64,000 nucleotides of DNA from Paenalcaligenes hominis_A (GCF_041359055.1 NZ_JBGJKZ010000001.1:310001-374000); one strand, 5' to 3'; shown: positions 17,646 through 27,147, counted from the stretch's first letter. Made by a program: numbers and translations. The notes: generated from the letters alone by a model not told the origin.

Positions 17646-18437
17646 TTAGTTAAAAAACAATTGCTCTAACGCCACCCCAGGATCGGGCTGACGCATAAAC
17701 GCTTCGCCCACTAAAAATGCGTTTACCTGATGATCGCGCATTGTTTTGACATCATCAACATTAAGAATACCACTTTCTGTGATGATCAGCTTGTCTTCGG
17801 GTATCAGACCAAGCAAATCAAGAGTATTTTGCAAACTGGTCTCGAAGGTGCGTAAATTGCGATTGTTAATGCCAAGCAATGGGCTTTTTAGCTGCAAAGC
17901 CGTATCGAGCTCGTCTTTGTCGTGAACCTCGACCAGCACATCCATGCCTAATTCGTGGGCTAGGGCCTCGAGCTCAAGTAATTGATTGAGATTAAGAGCG
18001 GCCACAATGAGCAAAATACAATCGGCACCGATGGCGCGCGCATGGATGACCTGATAAGGGTCCACCATAAAGTCTTTGCGCAAAACCGGCAGCGCGCAGG
18101 CAGCACGGGCTTGGCGTAAATGGTCGTAAGCCCCTTGGAAATACTGCATGTCGGTCAATACCGATAAACAAGCAGCCCCATGAGCCGCATAGCTAGTAGC
18201 AATTTCAGCGGGGTTAAAGTTTTCGCGAATCACACCTTTAGAGGGCGAGGCTTTTTTCACCTCGGCAATTACCGCAGGTTGATTTTGGCTAATTTTATAG
18301 TTCAATGCACGGACAAAACCACGCACATCTTTACGACTTTTAGCTTCGCGTAATAAGTCGGCTTCGCTGCGTAATTGACGCGCTGCCGCGACTTCTTCTT
18401 TTTTAGTTTGGAGAATTTTAGCGAGAATATCGTTCAT
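17646..18437 (-). CDS. trpC: indole-3-glycerol phosphate synthase
   Basis: 263 residues from the ATG at 18437, which overlaps the trpD stop as ATGA; an in-frame extension to 18464 is unlikely. Motifs AEVKKASPSKGVI, LVEVHD, GINNRNL and ITESGI are the conserved barrel elements. It closes the indole ring in tryptophan synthesis. The order trpE-trpG-trpD-trpC is as in Bordetella; trpF, trpB and trpA are not in the window. Confidence 0.96.
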   Translation of the reverse strand: MNDILAKILQTKKEEVAAARQLRSEADLLREAKSRKDVRGFVRALNYKISQNQPAVIAEVKKASPSKGVIRENFNPAEIATSYAAHGAACLSVLTDMQYFQGAYDHLRQARAACALPVLRKDFMVDPYQVIHARAIGADCILLIVAALNLNQLLELEALAHELGMDVLVEVHDKDELDTALQLKSPLLGINNRNLRTFETSLQNTLDLLGLIPEDKLIITESGILNVDDVKTMRDHQVNAFLVGEAFMRQPDPGVALEQLFFN

Positions 18438-19480
18438 GCTGTTAGTTTCCGAGTGTACGTACAAAATTCATCAAGCTTCGCGCGTGCAGCGCCCGATGCA
18501 ATCATATCAAATGCAATGCGTAAACCGCTCTCAATCGAATCGGCACCATTACCGGCATAAATGGCTAAGCCGGCATTAAAAGCCACAATGTCGCGAGCGG
18601 TGCCATCGACATTGTTGAGGGCGTCTTTGATCATGAGTGCAGACTCTTCTTTGGAGTCGACCCGAATTGAGCGATTAGAGCTCATGGTCATACCAAAGTC
18701 TTCGGGATGGATTTCGTACTCAAACACTTGATCGTTTTTAAGTTCGCCAACTAATGTTGACGCCCCGGTAGAGGCCTCGTCCATACCGTCCTTGCCGTGC
18801 ACAATTAAAACATGTTTTGCTCCAAGCCGTTGCATTGCCCGTACTTGGATACCGACTAGGTCAGCATGAAACACGCCCATGAGCTGATTGGCTGCACCGG
18901 CCGGGTTAGTTAATGGGCCTAGTATATTAAATAGTGTGCGTACACCCAACTCTTTACGTACTGCGGCAATGTTTTTCATCGCACTATGGTGTGCTGGTGC
19001 AAACATAAAGCCAATATTGATGTCCTCAATGCTTTGGGCAACTTGTTCAGGGTGTAGGTCTAAGTTTGCTCCTAAAGCTTCTAGTACATCTGCGCTACCG
19101 GACGAGGAGGACGCACTGCGGCCCCCGTGTTTAGCGACTTTTACGCCAGCCGCTGCCACCACAAACATGGCTGCGGTAGAAATATTAAAGGTATTGCTGC
19201 CATCGCCGCCGGTGCCACACATGTCCAGTAGTTCGTCTGGGTTATGGGTAATTACAGGAGTAGCAAATTCACGCATGACCTCTGCCGCGGCAGCGATTTC
19301 CCCTATGGTTTCTTTTTTAACACGTAACCCCATGAGCAAAGCGCTTGCCATAACCGGCGACATTTCGCCTCGCATTAACATACGCATTAAATGCAGCATT
19401 TCGTCATGGAAAATTTCACGGTGCTCAATACAGCGTACAAGTGCCTCACTAGGCGTAATGGTTATGCGTTCTTTTTTCAT
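18434..19480 (-). CDS. trpD: anthranilate phosphoribosyltransferase
   Basis: 348 residues. The PRPP loop is DMCGTGGDGSNTFNIST and the anthranilate region is KHGGRSASSSSGSADVLE. It transfers phosphoribose to anthranilate. It begins 9 bases after the trpG stop, and its own stop overlaps the trpC start. It is a separate polypeptide, not fused to TrpG. Confidence 0.97.
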   Translation of the reverse strand: MKKERITITPSEALVRCIEHREIFHDEMLHLMRMLMRGEMSPVMASALLMGLRVKKETIGEIAAAAEVMREFATPVITHNPDELLDMCGTGGDGSNTFNISTAAMFVVAAAGVKVAKHGGRSASSSSGSADVLEALGANLDLHPEQVAQSIEDINIGFMFAPAHHSAMKNIAAVRKELGVRTLFNILGPLTNPAGAANQLMGVFHADLVGIQVRAMQRLGAKHVLIVHGKDGMDEASTGASTLVGELKNDQVFEYEIHPEDFGMTMSSNRSIRVDSKEESALMIKDALNNVDGTARDIVAFNAGLAIYAGNGADSIESGLRIAFDMIASGAARAKLDEFCTYTRKLTA

Positions 19481-19489
19481 CGTTGTCTC

Positions 19490-20053
19490 TTAGGCTTCTA
19501 AAAAATTTTTTAATAGTTGGTGGCCGTGTTCGCTCAGAATGGATTCGGGATGAAACTGTACTGCACTAATTGGCAATGTTTTATGACGCAGCCCCATGAT
19601 TTCCCCATCCTCCGTTTGCGCTGTAATGATTAAGCAGTCAGGAAGGCTCTCTGCTTCTACGGCTAAGGAGTGATAGCGCGTGACGTTCATTGGACTGGGT
19701 AGACCTTTAAATACATCTGATCCGTCATGACGGATAGCTGACACTTTGCCATGCATAATTTGTTTGGCATGCACTATTTTGCCTCCGAAAGCCTGCGCGA
19801 TGGCTTGGTGCCCTAAACACACTCCGAGTAAAGGCACTTTGCCTGCAAAGTGTTTTATCACCTCTAAACTGATGCCTGCATGGTCTGGGTTGCTAGGGCC
19901 TGGAGAAATACAAATGTAGGACGGATTAAGTGCTTCAATATCCGCGATCGTACACTGATCGTTACGCTGGACTTCAACCGGTTGACCAAGCTCTTGAAAA
20001 TAATGCACCAAGTTATAAGTAAATGAGTCGTAATTGTCGAGCATAAATAGCAT
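19490..20053 (-). CDS. trpG: anthranilate synthase glutamine amidotransferase subunit
   Basis: 187 residues. Class I amidotransferase: nucleophile Cys in LGVCLGHQAIAQAFGG and the His/Glu pair in VQFHPESILSEHG. It supplies ammonia to TrpE and, in many bacteria, also to aminodeoxychorismate synthase. It lies 51 bases after trpE. Confidence 0.96.
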   Translation of the reverse strand: MLFMLDNYDSFTYNLVHYFQELGQPVEVQRNDQCTIADIEALNPSYICISPGPSNPDHAGISLEVIKHFAGKVPLLGVCLGHQAIAQAFGGKIVHAKQIMHGKVSAIRHDGSDVFKGLPSPMNVTRYHSLAVEAESLPDCLIITAQTEDGEIMGLRHKTLPISAVQFHPESILSEHGHQLLKNFLEA

Positions 20054-20104
20054 GATGAGTCCTTTAAGAAACAGAGAGCGAACACGTTGAAAAATAGAAA
20101 CCGA

Positions 20105-21622
20105 TTAAATGGGGTCGTCCAAACCAAATTGGACTTGTTCTGCAGCGCGTAATAAAGCACGTGCTTTGGCTTCTGTTTCTTGCCACTCTAGCTCTGGAAC
20201 TGAGTCTGCCACGATGCCAGCCGCAGCTTGAACGTACAGTTGACCGTCTTGAATGACACCGGTGCGGATCGCAATAGCTAAATCCATTTCGCCGCTGTAG
20301 CTGAGGTAGCCCGCTGCGCCGCCGTAAATACCACGTCGTACGGGCTCTAACTCATCAATAATTTCCATTGCTCGTACTTTAGGAGCACCCGTTAGGGTGC
20401 CCGCAGGAAAGCTGGCTTTTAATACATCCATGCTGCTCATGTGCTCTTGCAGCTCCCCGCGTACATTCGACACGAGGTGTTGCACATGAGAGTAGCGCTC
20501 AATGCTCATGGTGTCAGTGACTTCGACTGTGCCGGCTTTGGTAATACGACCTAAATCGTTGCGAGCTAAATCAATCAGCATGAGGTGTTCGGCGCACTCT
20601 TTGGGGTCCGTTTTAAGTTCAGCGGCGAGTAGCGCGTCCTCTTCAGGTGTAGCACCCCGACGGCGCGTTCCAGCTAGCGGACGTATGGTGACAAATTGTT
20701 TGTCCTCACCTTGGACGCTCTGTCGTTCTTGGCGCACTAAAATTTCTGGCGAGGAGCCGACCACTTGGAAATTATCAAAATTCCAGTAGTACATGTAGGG
20801 GGAAGGGTTCAGTGAACGTAGAGCGCGGTACAGCGAGAGTGGTGAGTCACGGAAAGGCTTTGTGATGACCTGACCGATTTGTACCTGCATGATTTCGCCA
20901 TCGGTGATGTATTGTTTGGCTTGAGCTACGGCTTCTAAGTAGTCAGTCTTAGCAAAAGTACGCTGCTCAAAGGTTTCCATGCTGGCATAGGCATAAGGGA
21001 TGGTCACCGGATGGCGCAGTTTTTCGCGCAGCTCGCGTAAACGACGACGTGCTTTGGTAAAGCTTTCAGCTACATTGGGATCAGCGTACACAATTAAGTA
21101 GGTGCGACCCGCCAAATTGTCCACAATAACTAGCTCATCAATATGCAAAAGCATTAAATCCGGTGTGCCAGTTTGCCCTTCAGGAAAAGGTTTCACTGTA
21201 GGTCCTAGACTGGTTTCAATGTGGCGTACGGTGTCGTAACCAAAGTAGCCAGCTAAACCACCACAAAAACGGGGCATGCCAGGACGAAGAGCCACAGTAA
21301 AACGTTTTTGATAGCTTTCTACAAAATCAAGGGGATTGCCTTCGTGGGTTTCAATGACTTTGCCCTCGTGAACCAGTTCAGTGGTGGTACCGGTTGCGCG
21401 AATAATGGTTTTAGCGGGCAAGCCAATAAAGGAATATCGTCCAAACTGTTCGCCACCAATGACTGATTCCATCAGGCAGCTATTGGCACCATGTTCAGTA
21501 CTGGTATGAGCCAGCTTCAAGTAGATAGAAAGCGGGGTGTCTAAATCCGCATAGGTTTCTACAATCAGAGGAATGCGGTTAAATCCTTGTGCTGCAAGAG
21601 CTTTAAATTCAATTTCAGTCAT
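20105..21622 (-). CDS. trpE: anthranilate synthase component I
   Basis: 505 residues. The feedback tryptophan site is seen as SCLMES near residue 50. The catalytic chorismate-binding half carries PSPYMYYWNF, LAGTRRRG, GAPKVRAMEIIDELEP and the final VQAAAGIVADS. It converts chorismate to anthranilate. Expression is probably set by the leader peptide and attenuator just upstream (21678-21844). Confidence 0.97.
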   Translation of the reverse strand: MTEIEFKALAAQGFNRIPLIVETYADLDTPLSIYLKLAHTSTEHGANSCLMESVIGGEQFGRYSFIGLPAKTIIRATGTTTELVHEGKVIETHEGNPLDFVESYQKRFTVALRPGMPRFCGGLAGYFGYDTVRHIETSLGPTVKPFPEGQTGTPDLMLLHIDELVIVDNLAGRTYLIVYADPNVAESFTKARRRLRELREKLRHPVTIPYAYASMETFEQRTFAKTDYLEAVAQAKQYITDGEIMQVQIGQVITKPFRDSPLSLYRALRSLNPSPYMYYWNFDNFQVVGSSPEILVRQERQSVQGEDKQFVTIRPLAGTRRRGATPEEDALLAAELKTDPKECAEHLMLIDLARNDLGRITKAGTVEVTDTMSIERYSHVQHLVSNVRGELQEHMSSMDVLKASFPAGTLTGAPKVRAMEIIDELEPVRRGIYGGAAGYLSYSGEMDLAIAIRTGVIQDGQLYVQAAAGIVADSVPELEWQETEAKARALLRAAEQVQFGLDDPI

Positions 21623-21677
21623 GATATGAGGCCTTTGATTTCATAAAGCGATCAAGGAGCCGGACTGAGTTGGGAAC

Positions 21678-21714
21678 AAAAAAGCCCGGCTCTGTGAAGA
21701 GTTCCGGGCTTTTT
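21678..21714 (-). terminator. trp attenuator (intrinsic terminator in the trpE leader)
   Basis: Minus-strand stem GCCCGG..CTCT-tcac-AGAG-CCGGGC followed by six T. It lies between the trpL stop and trpE. The 5' arm (plus 21701-21708) is perfectly complementary over 8 bases to the trpL coding segment at 21776-21783. That offers an alternative antiterminator pairing. Confidence 0.88.
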
Positions 21715-21748
21715 GTGCTCGTCGTGTAAACAAAAACTATAAATACAG

Positions 21749-21844
21749 TTACACGGCGGCCTTTGTTACAGACGACCCGGAACCCAAACGCCACCAGCGC
21801 CAATAGGCGCCATAGATGGAATAAGAGTTGCGGTTCGTTTGCAT
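21749..21844 (-). CDS. trpL: trp operon leader peptide, 31 residues
   Basis: ATG at 21844, TAA at 21749-21751. The product reads MQTNRNSYSIYGAYWRWW then RLGSGSSVTKAAV. Three tryptophans lie in four codons (W15, W17, W18), as in known attenuation peptides. It sits 14 bases after gph and is followed by a strong terminator ahead of trpE. Low charged tRNA-Trp would stall the ribosome at these codons and permit read-through. No strong ribosome site is seen before the ATG. The peptide itself has no expected function. Confidence 0.88.
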   Translation of the reverse strand: MQTNRNSYSIYGAYWRWWRLGSGSSVTKAAV

Positions 21845-21857
21845 GAATTTTTATGTA

Positions 21858-22544
21858 TTAAGAAGTCGTATTGGATTGGGCAGCCCACTGGGCCGCAGCG
21901 ACAATACTGGAAACTATACCATCACAATCCAGATCCTGCACATCTTTCCCTTCATTGTAGCCATATGGCACTAGCAGTACATCAATTCCGGCCCGTCGTG
22001 CCGCAACGCTGTCATTACCTGAATCACCAATAACTAAGGCTTGCGCAGGGAGCACACCCAATTTTTCACAAGCATATAAAAAGGGCATGGGATGTGGTTT
22101 TTTTTCTGCACACGTATCGCCGCCTACCAGCAAATCAAAATAATGATCTAAGTGCATTAGTCGCAATAAGTCGGGCACAAATTGCATGGGTTTGTTCGTA
22201 ACCACAGCTAAAAGACAACCAGCTTTTTGAAATTTTTCGATACCGGCAATCACATCAGGAAAAACCTGTGAAATACTGTTTTTAGTTTGATGGTCGTAAT
22301 GTTGAGCAAATAAAATACGAGCCTGCTGTTGCAGATCAGGGTCGATGGTGGATTGCTCAGTGACTTGTTTAAGGCATAAATCGATAAGGTGGTGCGTGCC
22401 TTGTCCTACAAAGGTGCTGATCAGATCCACCGATAGGCTAGGAAAACCTAAGTCGTGCAGCATTAGATTGGCACCTTGTGCAATATCAGGAATGGAATCG
22501 ACTAAGGTGCCATCTAAATCAAACAAAACCGCTTTATAACGCAT
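21858..22544 (-). CDS. gph: phosphoglycolate phosphatase
   Basis: 228 residues from the ATG at 22544, which has GGAG upstream; an in-frame extension to 22598 is less likely. HAD motifs: LFDLDGTLVDS at the start, VVTNKP mid-protein, KKPHPMP and VIGDSGNDSVAA. It dephosphorylates 2-phosphoglycolate. It lies just ahead of the trp leader, as in related betaproteobacteria. Confidence 0.93.
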   Translation of the reverse strand: MRYKAVLFDLDGTLVDSIPDIAQGANLMLHDLGFPSLSVDLISTFVGQGTHHLIDLCLKQVTEQSTIDPDLQQQARILFAQHYDHQTKNSISQVFPDVIAGIEKFQKAGCLLAVVTNKPMQFVPDLLRLMHLDHYFDLLVGGDTCAEKKPHPMPFLYACEKLGVLPAQALVIGDSGNDSVAARRAGIDVLLVPYGYNEGKDVQDLDCDGIVSSIVAAAQWAAQSNTTS

Positions 22545-22718
22545 GGTACGTGCTCCGCATAAGCAAATAAACCTAAGTGTAGCGTGAGAAATGCACAACG
22601 CCTGTGCTATTTATATTGATACTTTTATGACAATAGTTGTTTAAATTGTCGCAATCCTATATAAATGTAGGCAACTCTTTCTCCTTTCACAAAACCTGCT
22701 GCTCCACTAAGTAAAATA

Positions 22719-23465
22719 ATGATGAAGGCTGCTTTTGAAGATGTACTGCGCCACCAGCGGTTAACACCTTTGTTTCAACCTATAGTAGACATACAAAACC
22801 AAAAATTAGTGGGGTATGAGGCGCTGATTCGAGGTCCTCAGGAAAGCCATTTTTCTACACCTTTGGTGTTGTTCAAAGTGGCGCGAAAATTACATAGAGA
22901 ACGTGAGCTAGAGCAGTTGTGCTGTCGTTTGCAAATTGCGGAGTTTTGTCGCCAAGGCTTAGAGGGTTGGTTATTTTTAAATCTAAGCCCTCAGCTTTTT
23001 ATTGAGCTATCGCGTTTAGAAGAGCATCAAAAACCATGGTGTACTACGACAACCCAGCAGCCTCATGTAGTGATAGAGCTTAGTGAGCAAGAGCTGAGCC
23101 GGGATTATGTACAGTTGCGTATTGCTGCCGAGCGTTGCCGCCGTCAAAATGTGCGCTTTGCTATTGATGATTTAGGCGAAGGCTATGCCTCGTTGCGTCT
23201 TTGGTCTGAGTTGCAACCGGAGTTCGTCAAATTAGATCGGTATTTCACCCAGCACTTACATAGGCATCCGTTTAAACAAAAGTTAATCGAAGCCATTAGC
23301 TCTGTCGCTCAAGCGCATCGCACGTGTGTGATAGCAGAAGGGGTAGAGCAAAAGTGTCAGTTAGAGGTACTGCAAGCGCTTGGGGTTAGCCATGCACAAG
23401 GGTATTATTTTGGTCACCCTCAGGCCATTCCCAAACGCGATTTTGGCGAATGCTGGTCGGCTTAG
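22719..23465 (+). CDS. stand-alone EAL-domain cyclic-di-GMP phosphodiesterase
   Basis: 248 residues, almost entirely one EAL domain. The metal and catalytic set looks complete: YEALIRG (the EAL Glu), NLSPQ, VIELSEQ, IDDLGEGYASL, VKLDRYF, VIAEGVEQ and QGYYFG. There is no GGDEF, receiver or membrane segment. It should hydrolyse cyclic-di-GMP in the cytoplasm. It lies on the plus strand between minus-strand gph and rpe, and its stop overlaps the rpe stop by 4 bases. Confidence 0.88.
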   Translation: MMKAAFEDVLRHQRLTPLFQPIVDIQNQKLVGYEALIRGPQESHFSTPLVLFKVARKLHRERELEQLCCRLQIAEFCRQGLEGWLFLNLSPQLFIELSRLEEHQKPWCTTTTQQPHVVIELSEQELSRDYVQLRIAAERCRRQNVRFAIDDLGEGYASLRLWSELQPEFVKLDRYFTQHLHRHPFKQKLIEAISSVAQAHRTCVIAEGVEQKCQLEVLQALGVSHAQGYYFGHPQAIPKRDFGECWSA

Positions 23466-24163
23466 GCCGATAAACTGTCGGCAGTTGCTATTTCGGCACG
23501 CATTGCCTGAATTTCAGTGGCGTAGTCGCTTTTACCAAAAATAGCCGAGCCAGCTACAAAAGCATCGGCCCCAGCAGCACGAATGCTTTGAATATTTTGT
23601 GCTGTTACCCCCCCATCGACTTGAAGATGAATAGGGTGACCGCCTTGGTCTATCCAGCGGTCAATGCGAGCACGAGCATGGCGCAGTTTATCAAGAGTAC
23701 CAGGGATGAATTTTTGACCACCAAAGCCGGGGTTAACCGACATGAGTAAAATGAGGTCGATTTTGTCCATCACGTAATCTAAATAGCTAAGCGATGTGCC
23801 GGGATTAAACACCAATCCGGCTTTGCAACCGTGTTCTTTAATAAGTGCTAAGGTGCGATCAATATGACGTGAGGCCTCGGGGTGAAAGCTAATGAAGTTA
23901 GCACCCGCTTTAGCGAAGGGCTCGATTAAGCTGTCTACAGGCTCTACCATCAAGTGCACATCGATAGGAGCTTGAGTATGGGGGCGCAAGGCCGCACAGA
24001 CCATGGGGCCAAAACTAAGGTTGGGGACGTAATGGTTGTCCATTACATCAAAATGAATCCAGTCTGCGCCGGCCGCGATGACGTCGCGTACCTCTTCGCC
24101 TAGGCGAGCAAAATCAGCAGCCAAAATACTAGGGGCAATAAGAGCAGGTTGTTTGTGAGACAT
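23462..24163 (-). CDS. rpe: ribulose-phosphate 3-epimerase
   Basis: 233 residues. Barrel motifs: APSILAADFARLGEEV, HFDVMDNHYVPNLSFGP, SVNPGFGGQKFIP and QVDGGV. It interconverts ribulose-5-phosphate and xylulose-5-phosphate. The gene is divergent from apaG. Confidence 0.97.
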   Translation of the reverse strand: MSHKQPALIAPSILAADFARLGEEVRDVIAAGADWIHFDVMDNHYVPNLSFGPMVCAALRPHTQAPIDVHLMVEPVDSLIEPFAKAGANFISFHPEASRHIDRTLALIKEHGCKAGLVFNPGTSLSYLDYVMDKIDLILLMSVNPGFGGQKFIPGTLDKLRHARARIDRWIDQGGHPIHLQVDGGVTAQNIQSIRAAGADAFVAGSAIFGKSDYATEIQAMRAEIATADSLSA

Positions 24164-24282
24164 AACAATAAGAGCTGGTAATGAGGGTTACAATGCGCAC
24201 AACAAGTGAGTAATTCTTAGTGCTGTGGTGTAATACATAATGCATTGTAATCAGCTATTAGATCTGGAGCGAACTTATTTCT

Positions 24283-24657
24283 ATGCAGTCTAACGATATG
24301 GTGGTGGTTGTTACACCTAATTACCTTCCCGAACAGTCGGAACCAAATCAACACCGATATTTATTCTCCTATCACGTTCAAGTGCGTAATAATAGTGCTC
24401 AAGCGGCACAACTCATTAGTCGTCACTGGGTGATTACTGATGCCGAGCAAAACGTCCAAGAGGTAAAAGGACTCGGTGTAGTAGGTAAACAACCTTTAAT
24501 TGGACCAGGCGAGGTCTTTGAGTACAGCAGTGGCTGTCCGCTACCGACGCCATTCGGTACGATGAAAGGCTCTTTTCACTTTGTGGGCGAAAATGGCGTA
24601 CCTTTTGACGTAAGCATTGATGAGTTTGTTTTGTCTATGCCGCGAACCTTACACTAG
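24283..24657 (+). CDS. apaG: ApaG domain protein
   Basis: 124 residues, family length. Beta-sandwich with YHVQVRNNS, RHWVITDA and the glycine-rich GVVGKQPLIGPGEVFEYSSG. It is often linked to divalent cation homeostasis, but its molecular role is unsettled. It is followed 13 bases later by mltA. Confidence 0.95.
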   Translation: MQSNDMVVVVTPNYLPEQSEPNQHRYLFSYHVQVRNNSAQAAQLISRHWVITDAEQNVQEVKGLGVVGKQPLIGPGEVFEYSSGCPLPTPFGTMKGSFHFVGENGVPFDVSIDEFVLSMPRTLH

Positions 24658-24670
24658 TTTGAGGGTAGTA

Positions 24671-25975
24671 ATGACTGCACTACGATATTTAGGATTAGGG
24701 GTAATTGCCGCACTCTTTGCTGCGTGCACTACGCCTGGAACTCAGATAGCCACTCCCACCTCCACAGACAGCCTACCCGCTAAAAAAGAAGACGTGGCGC
24801 TAAAGCCGCTACAGGTACCCAATTTAGACCAATTGCCTGAGACGCCTGCTCGTTCCTTAGCTGCTAAATATCAAGCGGTGCAGTGGGGGGCTTTACCCGG
24901 CTGGAAAGACGATAACTTAGAACATGTTTGGAAGGCTTTTGTTAATAACTGCAAGGGGCTTATGCGCCCTGTAAGCGGGTCTTTAGCTATGCCCGCCCGA
25001 GCCGCTCCTCGCGCTTGGCAACCTGTGTGCTTAGCCGCTCAAAACAGTGGTTTGGGTACTGAAAGCACTGATACGGTAGCCATACGCCAGTTTTTGGAAA
25101 CCCATCTGCAACCTTGGCGCTTGTTAGACGAGAAAGGGCGAGCCGCAAAAAACACCGTAACGGGCTACTACGAGCCGTTATTACAAGCCTCTAAACGTCA
25201 ACACGGTGTGTACCAATGGCCTTTGTACGCGGTGCCTAATGACTTATTAACGGTTGATTTAGGAGGGCTGTATCCCGAGCTGGCCGGTAAACGCATTCGC
25301 GGCAAGCTAACCGCAGACAACCGTATTGTGCCTTACGACACACGCGGTGAGATTACTAGCAATCCCCAGCGTCAACCCAAGGTTTTGGTATGGGCTGCCG
25401 ATCCGGTCGAGGCTTTTTTTCTGCAAATCCAAGGCTCAGGTCGTGCTGTATTAGATAACGGTAAAGCCGTGCGTCTTGCTTATGGCGATCACAATGGGCA
25501 CCCCTATAGTTCTATAGGTAAATGGTTAGCCGATAAGGGTGAGCTACCTTTGGCGCAAACCTCTATGCAAAATATTAAAAAATGGGCCAAAGACAATCCA
25601 CATCGTGTTCACGAGATGCTGAACGTGAACAAGGCCATGGTGTTCTTTAACGAGGAAACCATTGTTGACCCATTGCTTGGCCCTAAAGGGGCCTATGGGA
25701 TTCCCTTAATTGCCGAACGCGCTGTTGCGATTGATCCTACTTTTGTGCCACTAGGCACACCCGTTTATCTTGCTACCACTTTTCCAGCTTCACCGTCTCC
25801 TTTGCGTAAATTGGTGTTTGCCCAAGACACCGGTGCAGCCATAAAAGGCGCAGCGCGCACAGACTTTTACTGGGGTACGGGCGATCAGGCCGGTAATCAT
25901 GCTGGACGCATGAAACAAAATGGTGAAATGTGGCTGTTATGGCCTAAAGACGCTGGAGCACCTACAGCACGATGA
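24671..25975 (+). CDS. mltA: membrane-bound lytic murein transglycosylase A
   Basis: 434 residues from the ATG at 24671 with a GAGGG site; an upstream in-frame start at 24617 would hide the lipoprotein signal. The signal is MTALRYLGLGVIAALFAAC, with the lipobox LFAAC. MltA domain (VTGYYEPLL, FFLQIQGSG) then the 3D domain with FAQDTGAAIKGAARTDFYWG, which holds the catalytic Asp. It cleaves peptidoglycan in the periplasm. It overlaps the next gene by 4 bases. Confidence 0.95.
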   Translation: MTALRYLGLGVIAALFAACTTPGTQIATPTSTDSLPAKKEDVALKPLQVPNLDQLPETPARSLAAKYQAVQWGALPGWKDDNLEHVWKAFVNNCKGLMRPVSGSLAMPARAAPRAWQPVCLAAQNSGLGTESTDTVAIRQFLETHLQPWRLLDEKGRAAKNTVTGYYEPLLQASKRQHGVYQWPLYAVPNDLLTVDLGGLYPELAGKRIRGKLTADNRIVPYDTRGEITSNPQRQPKVLVWAADPVEAFFLQIQGSGRAVLDNGKAVRLAYGDHNGHPYSSIGKWLADKGELPLAQTSMQNIKKWAKDNPHRVHEMLNVNKAMVFFNEETIVDPLLGPKGAYGIPLIAERAVAIDPTFVPLGTPVYLATTFPASPSPLRKLVFAQDTGAAIKGAARTDFYWGTGDQAGNHAGRMKQNGEMWLLWPKDAGAPTAR

Positions 25976-27147
25976 GTACAAACGAATCTATTGTGGTTTG
26001 CGGCGGCGGGTTGGCAGGCATGGCTACCGCCCTAGGGCTAAAAAAAGCCGGTTTTGCTGTGCGCTTGTTAGCTCCTGCCTATAAAGCTTTGGACTTGGCT
26101 CCTCATCATTATCATCCTCGTGTTTATGCGCTTTCCGAGGCCAGTCAAGCATTTCTCGAACAGTTAGGTGTTTGGCGATTGATGCGCTCAGAGCGCATTA
26201 CGCCGGTGACAGGTATGGAGCTCTTTGGGGATGGGGATGGGTTTGTGCAGCTAGATGCTTGGCACAACGCCCAATCTAACCTAACTTGGATCGTGGAGTC
26301 CGGCGAGATGGAGCGCGCGCTTTATCAGGCTCTACAGGTGTTTAATGTACCGTGGCAAGATGATTTGTTTGCCGAGCTCACCGCCACTGGCTTAAAAACC
26401 CAGCGGGGGGACGTACTGGCTGCAGATTTAATCGTGGGCGCAGATGGGGCCCGCTCTTTGGTGCGGGCTAAGGCCCATATCGAACACCATCAAACCCCCT
26501 ATCATCACAATGGGGTGGTGGCTCATTTAGATACTGAGCTGCCGCATCAAAACCGAGCGTATCAATGGTTTACTGGTGATTCTGTGCTTGCATTATTACC
26601 TATGCCCGACACGGATCAAGGCCCACAGGTATCCATGGTGTGGTCCGTCCAAGAGCAGCAAGCACAAGACTTCATGGCACTAGACTCGACTCAGCAAAAT
26701 CAGCACATACAGCGTGTGTTGGGTGCATTGACGCAGCACCGTTTGGGTCAACTACAGTTGCGTAGTCAACCTTTTTCTTTTCCACTGACTTTAGAGCGTA
26801 GTGCCATGATTGCTCCGCGCGTTGCCTTAGTGGGCGATGCTGCACACCGTGTGCATCCTTTGGCAGGGCAGGGGTTAAATTTGGGTTTAGGCGATATTCA
26901 GGAACTTATACGTGTGTTAACGGACAAACCCAGTTATCAAGGCGTAGGCGAGCGACGTGTACTGGAACGTTATCGCCGCGCCAGGCTTGAGCCTATTTTG
27001 GCGATGCGGTTAATGACACATGGCTTGCATCAGCTTTTTGTCAGTCAGGCGGCACCCATTGCCTTTGCTCGCAATGTGGGGATGAACCTAGTCGATAAAC
27101 TTCCTTTTATCAAGCGTCAACTGATCCACCGCGCTGCAGGAAAATAG
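25972..27147 (+). CDS. UbiH/UbiF-family FAD-dependent hydroxylase
   Basis: 391 residues. N-terminal VVCGGGLAGMATALGLKKAGF, the DG motif VGADGARSLVR, and the C-terminal ALVGDAAHRVHPLAGQGLNLGLGD typical of ubiquinone ring hydroxylases. It probably hydroxylates a ring position of a ubiquinone precursor; which carbon cannot be told from sequence. It overlaps the mltA stop and precedes dsbC. Confidence 0.87.
   Translation: MSTNESIVVCGGGLAGMATALGLKKAGFAVRLLAPAYKALDLAPHHYHPRVYALSEASQAFLEQLGVWRLMRSERITPVTGMELFGDGDGFVQLDAWHNAQSNLTWIVESGEMERALYQALQVFNVPWQDDLFAELTATGLKTQRGDVLAADLIVGADGARSLVRAKAHIEHHQTPYHHNGVVAHLDTELPHQNRAYQWFTGDSVLALLPMPDTDQGPQVSMVWSVQEQQAQDFMALDSTQQNQHIQRVLGALTQHRLGQLQLRSQPFSFPLTLERSAMIAPRVALVGDAAHRVHPLAGQGLNLGLGDIQELIRVLTDKPSYQGVGERRVLERYRRARLEPILAMRLMTHGLHQLFVSQAAPIAFARNVGMNLVDKLPFIKRQLIHRAAGK

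Noticed and set aside
18888..19493. 201-residue plus-strand ORF antisense to trpD
   Set aside because: It lies wholly over trpD with intact catalytic motifs on the other strand, has no ribosome site or recognised domain, and looks like a codon-bias shadow.
21615..21803. 62-residue ORF across the trp leader in another frame
   Set aside because: It runs through the attenuator hairpin and into trpE out of frame. The Trp-rich 31-residue frame explains the region better.
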